This document shows, in pieces, positions 51,572 to 62,572 of a DNA stretch of 64,000 nt. Below the pieces are notes generated by a model. The model saw only the letters and a program-made list of their open reading frames with translations. It had not been told where the DNA came from and did no database searches. The stretch spans positions 11,408,001-11,472,000 of the forward strand of contig OX579641.1 in the NCBI GenBank assembly GCA_951230915.1. Direction: 5' to 3'. Source of the stretch: Antitrichia curtipendula (lineage: Eukaryota > Streptophyta > Bryopsida > Hypnales > Leucodontaceae). Numbering within the stretch: the stretch's first letter is position 1; every line of letters starts with the position of its first letter. A program made the position numbers and the translations under genes.

Positions 51572-53471
51572 TTGTACCCCCATGTTGAAAACTTGCAGAA
51601 AGCATTAAACTCAAATTCATTTCTAATTTCAAGATCTATGTGCTGAGAGGAGAAAGATTTGGGAAGAGGTAATTATGAGCCTTTGTTTCAATGAAATTAA
51701 GAGGGTGTGAAATTTAGTTAGCATCTTCTAGATTGATGTAGTTGCTAGGATTGGAAACCAAGGATACCAAAAAACAACTTTATTACACTTTAAAAAAAAT
51801 TTATATACCTTGCATTTCCGTAATCCCTTTGCAAATAGTAAAACACCTAAAAACATCAACAAATTTAACAACATTTGAAATAAATTTTTTCTAAAATTAA
51901 AGAGGTAAACTTTTGTATTAGATCCATCTAAAGTCTTCAAAAAAATAGTGAAATCAAACTTTTATGGCCTACAAAACAAATGTTTCTTCCATGCCAATTT
52001 TAACTTTCATGACTTCAAGTGGCTATAGTAAAAAAAATTCAAGAGGGAGCTATTCTCACTGGTTTATTAGTAGCATTAAGAAATTGGTTTTTGAGATCTA
52101 TAATCTTAAGTGCATTCAAAGTGATAAGCGCAATAAAAATGTGCTTCCAATAATTAATTTGTTAGAACTAATAAGTCAAAAGTCAAACTTCAATAATTGA
52201 CCCGAAACCTCAATGCTGCAATTTGTTTTTTACTAAAAATTTTGGTTGTTAAAAAAATAGACAATCATAAATTAGGTGAAACATAAATCGGTGATGGAAA
52301 TATTGAAATGGAAGAATAAATGTAAAAATTATAAAAAAGGATAATAAAAATGCAAAATGATCAGCCACAAAAAAGATTATATTTGGGGCAAGTCACATTC
52401 TATAGGAAAGAATTATTCTAAATTCTAAATGTTAGATCAAAGACAAAATTATTTTTATTCAATAATGTGTAAAATCTGATCAACCACTTAGAAAGAACAA
52501 TAGCTCCAACAAAAAAGGCTCTTAAGAGAGGAAAAAATAAATTTATAAAAATGTTTTTAGAAAGTCTCTAGAATATTCTACAAGTATCCAACATTTGTAA
52601 ATATTTGTAAATTATGTGTATTATTTAATATCCCATATTGTCTTCTCTCAATACATTTTGAACGCATGGGTCAATTATGTTATAATATGTTCCTCCTTTA
52701 AGGTTACATATATGTATATATACACCTTGTTTTCATTGTGAAAAGTCCACATCATCATAAGGAATGGGCTCATCAATACAAATCAAGTAGTTATATATGT
52801 GCGCATATTAAGGCTTAATTGAAAAATAATATTATAATTCTTATAGATGCAAGGCACTAAGTGTAATTGTTGTTATATTTACAATAATCTTATCATCCAA
52901 TTTGGTAAACTATTTTTATTTTTATTTTCATATACACGTAAAGAAAAAGCCTTCAATGTTTTGAAGAGATAATTCCATTTGGTGCTGTAAATTTTGTCAC
53001 AATTAAAACTAAGTATTCTTTGTTTTTCAAAAAATGATCTCAATATCAAGTCTTTTTTTTTAGATTCAATAAGATTGAAGGCATTGATTTGATAGTTTGG
53101 TACTTTTTTTAATATTAATGTCATTGTCCAATTTGGTAAAAAAATTATTCTTTTATATGTGCATGTAAATAAAGTCTTCATTTGTTTTGATGAGCTCATT
53201 CTATACAATGATGCAGACTTTGTTACAAAGAAAATAAGTCAACTTTAGATTTGTTATTACATTTTTCTAATTTTCAAGAGATTTATTTTCCAAATATAAT
53301 TAGTTGATATTTTACAATGTATCAAGTGGAAACAATACCGCCCACAAGGTTGGAGATTTATTTCTAGTTATTTTATCAAGGCTAGGCCCAAAGTTAGAAA
53401 CCTCATTTTTCAAATTTATGAATTATTTATGAAACAACAACAATATTGTGCTACAATATTATTTTGTATGA
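51572..53471. other. AT-rich intergenic DNA
   Basis: Two related stretches near 52890-53010 and 53125-53215 share CAATTTGGTAAA and later AAAG-CTTCA-TGTTTTGA-GAG words, suggesting an old imperfect duplication of about 240 bp. No gene is supported. Confidence 0.35.
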
Positions 53472-54228
53472 GGGTTGTTGCAAGAAACACTTCACGTTTT
53501 CTGGCCAAAACTGCATTTTTTGGCCACAGGATTGGCAGAGTTATGCAGTACTACCAATATTATATTTTAGTAGCACCCTGACAAATCTCAACCGTCGATT
53601 CTAGGCGCCTACAGATCTAACCGTTGATTTAATACTATGTTGTACTATGCAGTACTACAGAATACTACAAAGTACTACAGAAACCACTAGGAGTAGAAAA
53701 TAGCAGAAAAGGGATATGTGGAGTTTTTCATTTTTAGTAATTCAAAAAAAGTTCAAAAAAATTCCATTAAAAAAAACATTTTGCTAGAAAAGAGTGCACT
53801 TGCATTGCACAAAAAAATTCATGAAGGAAATTTTTTTCCTCTTCGTAGCCTCTGCGCAAAGGAAGGTCACTTTGACATCATTTGTGCAACGGACATGTTG
53901 CTATTTTCAAAAAAACTTCAGTCAATCCTTGTAATGTTAGTAGAATTCCTATGTGTTCATTTTGTGGCCTTAAATTTGCAAATTTGGGTCAAAAATAGGA
54001 CTAAACCCCCCCAGAATGCCCAAAGTAGACACCCAATCGGGGGCAGCTTAAATATAGTAACTAATTTTAAAAAAATTCAAAAAATCACAGATTGTTTAAA
54101 ACTTTTGTAGCTACCTTCAATCCAAATTTCACGCCCACCGGACAAAGTATGCAAAAGTTACAAGCCAAAAAGTCCAAGAGCAAGGGCAAGGGGACAAGAA
54201 ATAGGACAAGTGTTTCTTACAACTACCC
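53472..54228. mobile_element. Second GGGT-ended DNA transposon with 4-bp target duplication
   Basis: The left end GGGTTGTTGCAAGAAACACT (from 53472) and the right end, reading GGGTAGTTGTAAGAAACACT on the other strand (from 54228), bound a 757-bp noncoding element. ATGA flanks it at 53468-53471 and 54229-54232. The end motif, size and duplication length agree with the element at 18332-19064, so the two form one family. An inner part near 53580-53640 has CTCAACCGTCGATT and TCTAACCGTTGATT. Confidence 0.75.
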
Positions 54229-54489
54229 ATGAGGTAATACACCGGAAAGCATTCCAATAAGTACATGAGCTTGGGTCCTATTATTAATCCTAAGGTGTCT
54301 TAGCTATCTACCTTGAAAAATTAATACTTGCACATAAAAACTTTCAAACTCTTTTGGGTTTAAATTTTCAATAAAAAAAATCATAGGATTATAAAGAAAC
54401 CCAAATTTTCACCACCCTCTACAAAGTTTCATTAGAATTCAATTGTGGAATTTCAAACTTGCAGTGATCAAATACTAGTCTCAGCTCTC

Positions 54490-54634
54490 AAAGAGGTTCT
54501 GAAGCACCAAGCTACAATGCGAGAACATGGTTGCCATAGTTACCCAAACCCACATGGGCACCAAGTTCGTACTCATGTGGGCTTTTTGGATCTTTGCACT
54601 CGCATTGTAGCTTGGTGCTTCGTGACCTCCTTTT
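54490..54634. repeat. Long near-perfect hairpin
   Basis: The arms 54501-54523 (GAAGCACCAAGCTACAATGC and on) and 54599-54621 are exact reverse complements over 23 bp. The pairing extends outward imperfectly to about 54490 and 54634. An inner 8-bp stem pairs 54549-54556 with 54574-54581. It could be a small foldback element or a small-RNA precursor. No known microRNA sequence is recognised. Confidence 0.75.
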
Positions 54635-55169
54635 CAACTAGAATTTTTTTTCAAAGTCAAAGATTCTTAAGTAATCCGAAAGAGACGCGATCTTTTGTTA
54701 CAAGTGGTACAACCTAGGTAATTTAATGCCACCGCACCGACGAAGAGGGTGAATCAGCGTAGTTGTTTGAGTTTTTTCTGTTTTCCATGTGTATCAATCC
54801 CGTCGCACCTAACAAAAGTGTGTGAAATGTATAATTCTGCATGAGACGGATGGGATAGCAGCCCATGCTGGCAAGGCGGGCTAGCATGCAGCGAGCAGTC
54901 ACATGAGGTGCCAGGAGACTTAGCCACGGCAGAGGCTGCACTGGCCATATCAGGTCAGCATGAATGGAGTGTCGTCCTGACCCATCCTCTCATCCAAATG
55001 TCTAATCCAACTCTCTTCGATTGCAGTGCTGGTTTCTATCACTGTTGCTACGTAACGGTTGCTGCAGGCCCCCCACTCACTCCAGCTATTTTTTTTTCCT
55101 GAAGAACAGTAATCCACTCGTTGGCAGCATGTCATTGATTCAAATGGGGGAGGGACGTCAGTGTATTAG

Positions 55170-55346
55170 CTCCTTTTTCGTTTTTGTCAGGGCTGGGGGA
55201 AATTTCGCCGGCAAGAGAAGCACTGCCTGCCCCACTCTACGTCCTAAGTGACAACCGAGGACCCAAAAGCAATCTTCCAACTTAGACTCGAACTTGGACC
55301 CTATTGGAGAATGGTCCACAATTGATATTCCCTGAGCTAACATAAT
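55170..55346 (-). mobile_element. tRNA-derived SINE, minus strand
   Basis: On the minus strand an A-box-like TTAGCTCAGGGAA (about 55331-55343) is followed by a B-box-like AAGTTCGAGTCT (about 55281-55292). The body then ends in CCCAGCCCTGACAAAAACG near 55175. The tRNA-like head and unrelated body fit a SINE. It differs from the one at 14942. Limits are approximate, as no flanking duplication was found. Confidence 0.5.
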
Positions 55347-58300
55347 GACAAGGATGAATGCAAATAGCTTGCTAGTGTAACGACCCTTTCAAAAGGGCAA
55401 GGTCACTGGTGGGGGCTGGTGGCCAATTGGACCCTGGCCGTCATTTAATGTGGCACGGGCACCGAGAAATGTTCCAGAAAGCCTCAAGGCCGAGAAATAG
55501 TCTAACAAATGGCTTGCAAATGATCATCTCCAGAGAATCAATCCTGCTCTCTCTCGCTCCGTGTGTACGGTATCATCAAACTTAAAGCTTACCTTACAGC
55601 TTCAGCCCAATGGGCGGAGAGTCTCCAGTCAAGTTTCGGTTGCACAAACGTTTCGTTTTCCAGTGGCCATGGATCGCGAAAACTACCTCCCTGCCTGGAG
55701 CCAAAGTCAAATACCTGAGCAAATACGACCTCCTCACTTGTCTGGATATATATATCGGAGCAGTATTTTTGTTTCCAAGTCTCCCAGGACTTCCCATACA
55801 TACAGTACTGGATTATTGATTAAATAATTAGGAATGCCATCCTGCAACAGCCCAATGCCGCTGCGCATGCTCTTTTCGAGTTCTGTGTCCAGGGGAATGA
55901 TGCAGTAGTACCAGGCACACCAACTTCTGTCCTTGGGCTCTACAGCCCCATCTCACAGCAGATCCAGGAAGAAATTATACGAACCCGCTCATCACTGGAG
56001 GCCTGGAGGTCTGGAGGTCTGGAGCCCAGCCAGGCCAGGCGGTTTCAGAGCCCAACTGCTGCAACTGTCGTCGGCCTTCGATCGAGTAGGTTACCCGGAT
56101 TCCCAAAACTCAATAACAGGCCGGAAAATATCCATGCATGCACTCCCCGCCTCGAACAGTCGAACTCCTTCGGCTAGGTACTCTCGCTAGCACTCTAGCG
56201 TTGCAGTCTGGGGCTGCAGCAGGCGCTCAAGATCACATCCATTCTTACTTCAGTTAACTTGTGGCCTTGCCTGGGGGATGGGATGACAAGAGTTGCCTAA
56301 CTACTTGCCAGTGATTGGAAGGGGCCTGTACTGCGCAGCGTCAGCGTTGGTCATGTCCAAGTAAGGTGAGCAGGCTGGGCTGGGGGAATGGACAGACGTG
56401 GAAACTCGCCCACTCCTTCAATTCTGCTGTAAGTTATCTGCTCCCTTAGATGGGCAGATCCTGATGTAACCCTACCCACATGGGAATGGGAGTGGAATTA
56501 ATAAAAAGGGACGGTGAAATGAAATGCACCCAAGGTCAGGGTTCAAATCAACGAAACTCACGCCAGGGGAGTGACTGGAAGTACTTCAGTGCACCCTCAG
56601 TAGCTAGGAGTAATAAGTCATACGTAACTTGTTTTCAGCTAGAGCTAGCTAGTGAGAAGTAATAGTACATGCTAGCTCCATTCACGTCTAGTCCTGCTAG
56701 CTGCAAGTTGCAATGCAAGAATTCCATTCCCAGCTAGCTTCGCGACATTCACGAAAGAATGCCAGCTCGTCAGCCCGAATCCACGAGCCCCTGAAGATTC
56801 TCGATTCCAGCTTTTGGAACTGCGTAACGTTTCGTTTGGGCTCCCTCGGTTTGCGTTCTTGCAATTTTATCGCGCACATGTCCATATCATGAACCTCAGT
56901 CATCATTCAGTGTCGAATTGAAGCTAGAAATTAAAACTTTTCATATTTCCATTCTCCAACGCCGTCCGTCGCTATCGCTGGGCCGGAATATTCCGTGAAT
57001 GCCGAGACACAGTCGTCCTGGTTGCTATGGAATCCAGCTGTCGCACTCCCTAATATTCGTCTCAAGGTGCATGACTAGCTAGCTAGACCTAGAATTGCGG
57101 GCATGGAATTCACTTTTTCAGTAGCATCGAAAGCGACACACGGCGTGCTGACACGGTCGGCGCCAGTGCGCGACCCGGGTCCTGAGAAAGTGGACAACGA
57201 TACATTCTTTGCGGCATCCTCGACGGACTCATCACCGTCGTCGTCGGCTCGTCGCCATCCGCAGCTATGATAGCGCATTCCAACCGACACACTCCACTTG
57301 CCCCATGCAGCTAGCTATGACAGTCGACTGGCCCTGGCTGGGTCCACAGATAGCCTCGCTGGCAATACTCGGGTCATATTGCTCAGTCTCGAGGAATGAT
57401 GTGAAACTTCCGACGCAGACTCCGGGTTTCTACTTCTCCATTCAACTTCCTCCTCTCCGGAATGCATGGAGCACACTCAAGCAAAGCTTCTTAGTTATGG
57501 TATTGTAACCACGAGAAACTGGGTCCACAGCTTGCTTGCACGACGACTCTGGTCAAGCGACTGGTTCATTCTCAAGGAAGGATGTGAGAGTGTGAGACTT
57601 CAACACTGACCTAAGGTTTGTAATTTTTCATACATCTTCGTCACGAGAATGTGCGATTTCCAGGTAAAGGTACCGCAAGCAACACGGAAATTAATTAATA
57701 TTCAAGCTGCTTGCATACATGTCCATGACAGCTCGTTGGCAAGGAGGGACTTATGTGTATATGCCCACATCCAACTTCATCACGCGGAAGGTAAAAATGA
57801 TATTACGCAATTCCAGATATCGACATTAAATATGTAAGTACAACATGCTAATTAAGCCACTGCATAAGTGCTAATTAATTGTGCTCCAACGGCTTCCAGC
57901 TGATCCACTACTAGAGATCTGCTGCCAAATGCGCTATGATAATTTTTAGCACGGTCTACTCTTACTACGAGTGTTCCGCAACTCTCATGTTCTGAAATTC
58001 TACCTCCAGAAGCTAGTGAAAACAACTGAACACCTAGGCTTCCTGTTCTTTGCTAATCTGTCTGGAGAGTGAGAGAGGGCGCCTGTGGAGATGATAGCAC
58101 GTGATTGGTCTCCAGACAGAACCCAGCGCGAGTAACAAATTTCAGTCGAGTGCTGAAAAACTCTTCCATGCAGAAGATAAGCTCCAAAACTTGGTCATGA
58201 AACGCCGATCTTCGGGACACCTGGTGGCAGTCAAACGGTCTCGCCGCTGGGCACTCTTTCGCAAACGCCAGCCCGAATTAGTCATGTGCACAGGCATGCA

Positions 58301-59250
58301 ATCACGGCACGGAGGAATCGGCACTCATCAGTAAACAGCAAGCAAGCATTTACACAAATTGACGCTATTGCTGCGAAAGCATTAGTGCAAATTGACGCTA
58401 TGCTACGAACACAAGACCAACTTCATAAATTAGTGACATAGCCCAAGCATGCACGACATATATGGAAGGTAGGACCGGTCCCAGGATGTTTCTACTCAAC
58501 CACAGAGACATGGGAGCTCCCTTCAGTCCAAGAGACGCTAAGCTGAAGATTGGTCAGCTCCCGCATCAGACATTCGGATTCCATGTCCTCCGCAACGACA
58601 CAGGAAGCCGGAAGCATGAGTCGGCAGCAGTGCAAACCTCAATTCAGCCACTATTGAACCGAAGGAAGCTCCCACAGCCACTGGGGTGCAGGTGCACCCA
58701 CCACAACTGTAAACCACAACATTCACAACCACCGAAACACCACCAATTCTACTCACCTCCACCAAGTCACCAAACACACTCAAAACCTCCCCCAAATACT
58801 CATACAAACAAAGCACAAGATCATCCCCCCACCCCCCGGAAATCACAAGCCCGGCTTCTCTTCACGGTCCCTCCACAACCACGACGTCGACGATGATGAA
58901 ACCAAAGCCGAAGTCGCAGCCACAACCGAAGCTGAAGATGGCTCAGAAATGATGCGCGGGTTTACAGGAGATCAAGCGGTGAGAATGAGCGAGAAAGGGA
59001 TGGATTCTCGAACTCAACTGGCAGTTGCTGCAACGAAAAAGTGGCAGCGAGCTCCACTGAAAGAGGAAAAAGGAGACTACACTGGCGGTCTCTCTCTCTC
59101 TCTCACTCTCTCACTCTGGCTGTAGAGCCCTCCCTCTCTCGCAGCGAGACTGTAGTCCAAGGAATGAAGCAACAGGCAGCGGATGCTAGCGGTTGGAATA
59201 ATTTCAAGGATCGCGGCCAGGAGGATATATAGGGGTCCCGGGGTCAGAGC
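55347..59250. other. GC-richer, apparently low-copy DNA; no defensible gene
   Basis: This stretch contrasts with its AT-rich surroundings. It holds a GA/CT microsatellite (59088-59118) and a TATATA box-like motif (GGATATATAGG, about 59223-59233) that reads as a TATA box on either strand. It also has a short GGAGGTCT repeat near 56005 and CTAGCTAGCTAG at about 57075. A 144-codon open frame at 58462-58896 is dominated by Pro, His, Ser and Lys and is probably compositional. A promoter with a noncoding first exon on the minus strand below 59200 is possible but not shown. Confidence 0.3.
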
Positions 59251-61642
59251 ACGAGACCATGAACTTACTTTATTGCAGGCCTGGAAAAAAGTAGAGAGCA
59301 GGGAAAAAAGTCTGGGTGCAACTCGGCCTCTAAAGTATTAACTGTTAAAGTTTAACTGGAGTGGGAGAAATTTATGGTTGCAGTAAGTTAGAGGCCATTT
59401 GTCCCCAGACGTTGGCAGTCCGACCTGGGTGACCTCATCCTTACTGCTGTACGAGCATCTCATATGGTCCTTTAAGTTTTGGCCTTTAAACTAATGAAAA
59501 GTGGCCCGCCAAATTGATTGGCATTTGAGGCATGCACGATCGAGTACCCTTCCGGTGTAACTCAAGGCCGCGATGCTTCATTTCAAATAAGGAAGATAGA
59601 AGAAGGCAAGAAGACCAATTCTACACTAAAGAGAGTCAACGTGCAATCAAGACAACTAGTGTGTTCTGTGCCATTGCTACAATCAAAATAAAAGTAAAAG
59701 TAATTTTCTAATTTTTTAATTAAAAAATAACTCAAAAATTCATAAACTTCCACACCGTATGTCCAAATGTCACAAAACAAAGTCCATTCACCTCTCCTCA
59801 CTAAGGATTTCTAACGGTACCAAAAATGTGATTGGGAGACGCACGGTCCAAGAGATCTCATTGTATCAAACAAACAACCTCATTTAAGGTATAGATAGTT
59901 TGTCATGTCTTTTTTTATTCTAGAAAGGCTTGCCATAAAGATTCTATGTAACATGGTAGTCATCAAAATTTAGTAGGCTTGTAGCAGTGGTGCACTTGTT
60001 AGTGAGGGACAGGGAATCTCATCTCTTAGCAAAACTTGTAGGACCTTCAATGTTCAAATTCACACTCCATGCATTCCAAGCAACCATTTAAAGGACTATA
60101 GGGGATGCTCTAAGGTAGTCTTTTGAAGTGATAAACACATTGCAATGAAGCATGTCTAGACAAAGCACATTGAAATGTACAAGTTGGACTTAATCATAGA
60201 TATGAATTACTTCTGTTTCAAAGCAATAGATGATGCACTAGTCAACAAGATGAATGGACATGAATTATACCAATGATAGATCCGTAGATGCAAGTGGAAA
60301 CTTGTTTTGAGTAAACCGAGCAATTGATCCATAAAAATATCTAATAGATCAATTATGTAACATTGTTTATCGAGTTGCATGCATCTCTAAAACATCGTTG
60401 ATGACTTGATGGTCCAAAAATATAGGAAGGTATCTCTTTATGTAACCCAAGGAAGTTAGGTCACCTTGACTTTGGGAAGAACATCCTTTCTTAGATACCA
60501 TGAGGGTGGAAGTATGACACTTATAGGTTGATTTTGTTGCATTTGGAGATGGTACTCACTATAGTAGAAAGCTTTTGGAAAAAATATTTAATAATAAAAT
60601 ACAATATAGATAATTAATAGAATACTTATAACATTATTAACCATTGAATTAATGGTTACTAAAATACTATTGAGGCACCTTAAGAATATAGATTCATAAA
60701 AAGAATGATCTTTAATTCCTTATTGTGCATCAAAGAAGTATAGACACTTTATCTTTTCAAAAGGACATTCTTATGAATATCTAACTTTTTTTATGGTGAA
60801 GTTGGAGGCTTGTGGTTAAGAATGTTATGCTACAAATAATGTATTCTCAAAATCTAAGGCCTAAAATATTTAATCCAAAAGTTGTGAATAAAAAATATAA
60901 AAGAATTTTTTTAAGATTTCAATAAAAAAAAATCTATTGATTAGATTATTACAAAGTAGTGAAAACATCCTAAAAATAAAATAAAATAATTACTTTAAAT
61001 AACTTGATGGACGTAGGATTTTACCAAAGAATTTTTAGCAATGTGTTTTGGGATTTCTTGAAATATGCAGACAAAAGAGCCTTCTTTGCATCCATATGGA
61101 TTGTAGAGGACAATTTTTTTTTTAGGATCCTCTAGAAAAATACCTACAAACCTAATGGAGGAATATGACTTCTGAATTTCCAAGTGAACATCATTGTTTT
61201 AAACTCATTACAATACTAAAAAATTAATTACCCTAAATTGTCACAAATTAGAGAAATTGAGTAATAACTAATAAGACAATAAGTTTTTTCTTATAGAAAG
61301 TGCACAAAAATGCGGATTGTTTTAGGCAATGTACTGTTCACCCCATTATGAATATCAAATGTAATGAGTACAATTTCTGAAAGTTGAGCTCAATTTTGTG
61401 TTGAGTGATCAAAGGGTGGTGCTAAAACAATACAAGTGTTTCATGCTTTTACAATGGACTTTCATCAATTTGATGTTATTAAAATATGTATAGTAATAGG
61501 AGGAGTCATGGTAGTGTCTGATGACTTCAATCAGTTTGGAGGAGTGTTAACCACCTCTTGAGTAAGTATAATTTCTTCAACAAGTTTGATAAAGGTAGGA
61601 TGGTTGTCCAATCATAACATTCCATGTGCAATCTTCACTTTG
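59251..61642. other. AT-rich intergenic DNA
   Basis: No gene, RNA or element boundaries were recognised. Confidence 0.4.
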
Positions 61643-62572
61643 TTAACCCCTAAAGGACCAAGGCCATTTTTCTGCCAAAAAACACTCAAAACTGCCATTT
61701 CTATAGCAAAGAGTAAAAAAATTTGAAAATTATTGTTTTTTCACATCTAACCGTAGGATCTTATACCTAACTAGTATGAAAATGTGTGGAAAAAATTTCA
61801 GAATTTTTGACCGCACAGATTGCAAGATATCTGCATCTAAAGTGAAAAAACCAAGTATTTCAGCACATTGCGAGACTAGATTTTATGACTTTGAACATTT
61901 TTAACTTAAATGTTTTGCACTACAGAGTTTTGAGCTTTTAATCTTTATAGTGGAGAATTGAGTTGAGAGTCTAGGGGAAAAAAAAAAAATCCCCCAAAAC
62001 TTAATTTTCATTATTAAAAAAATTGTTAAGTAGAAGTAGGTACAAGATAGAAAGAAAATCTAAAATATTAATATCTTTTATATGGAATTAAAAAGCACTA
62101 ATCCCAATGGTGAGATTGTTCTAGAAAAAAAACTAAACCTTGTGGAACTTTTTGTTTTGATAAATTATAAAAATTGCATTCAGAAATGAATCCTACAAGT
62201 TATTTTTTCAGGAAGATGCTCTAAGTGCCCGAAAAACAAGATTGTCCATAACTTTCTCATAACAAATCCAAATGAAATGAATAAAAGCTTTCCAGATAGA
62301 AAAAAATATAATCTATTAGAAAAAAAAATTAGAAAAAAAAAAAAAAAAAATTGCATTTTTTTTTTGCTGCCCCTGACCGCTGTTTTGAGCTTATTTGATC
62401 ATAACTTTTGTTCCCGGGCACCGATTGTGAAAAAAATTATATTCCCATAAAGCTAATCAATTTTTCTATCTTCAAAAAAAAATTCAAAAAATCACGACAA
62501 AAATTCAGCTCGCAGGTACCTGCCCGAAATCCCGTTTGTCCCCCGGAGGGACAATGGTCCTTTAGGGGTTAA
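61643..62572 (+). mobile_element. TTAA-flanked element I
   Basis: The 930-bp element has perfect 16-bp ends TTAACCCCTAAAGGAC and, at the right, GTCCTTTAGGGGTTAA; the similarity continues as CCA-GG/CC. The interior is shared in inverse orientation with elements B and G. It is noncoding and has the best preserved ends of the family, so it may be one of the youngest copies. Confidence 0.85.

Noticed and set aside
56530..56550. B-box-like GGTTCAAATC, considered as a third SINE or a tRNA gene
   Set aside because: No A-box at a suitable distance upstream and no tail or cloverleaf.
58462..58896. 144-codon Pro/His-rich open frame
   Set aside because: It is biased composition with no domain, and the opposite strand is equally open. 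I do not call it a gene without transcript evidence.
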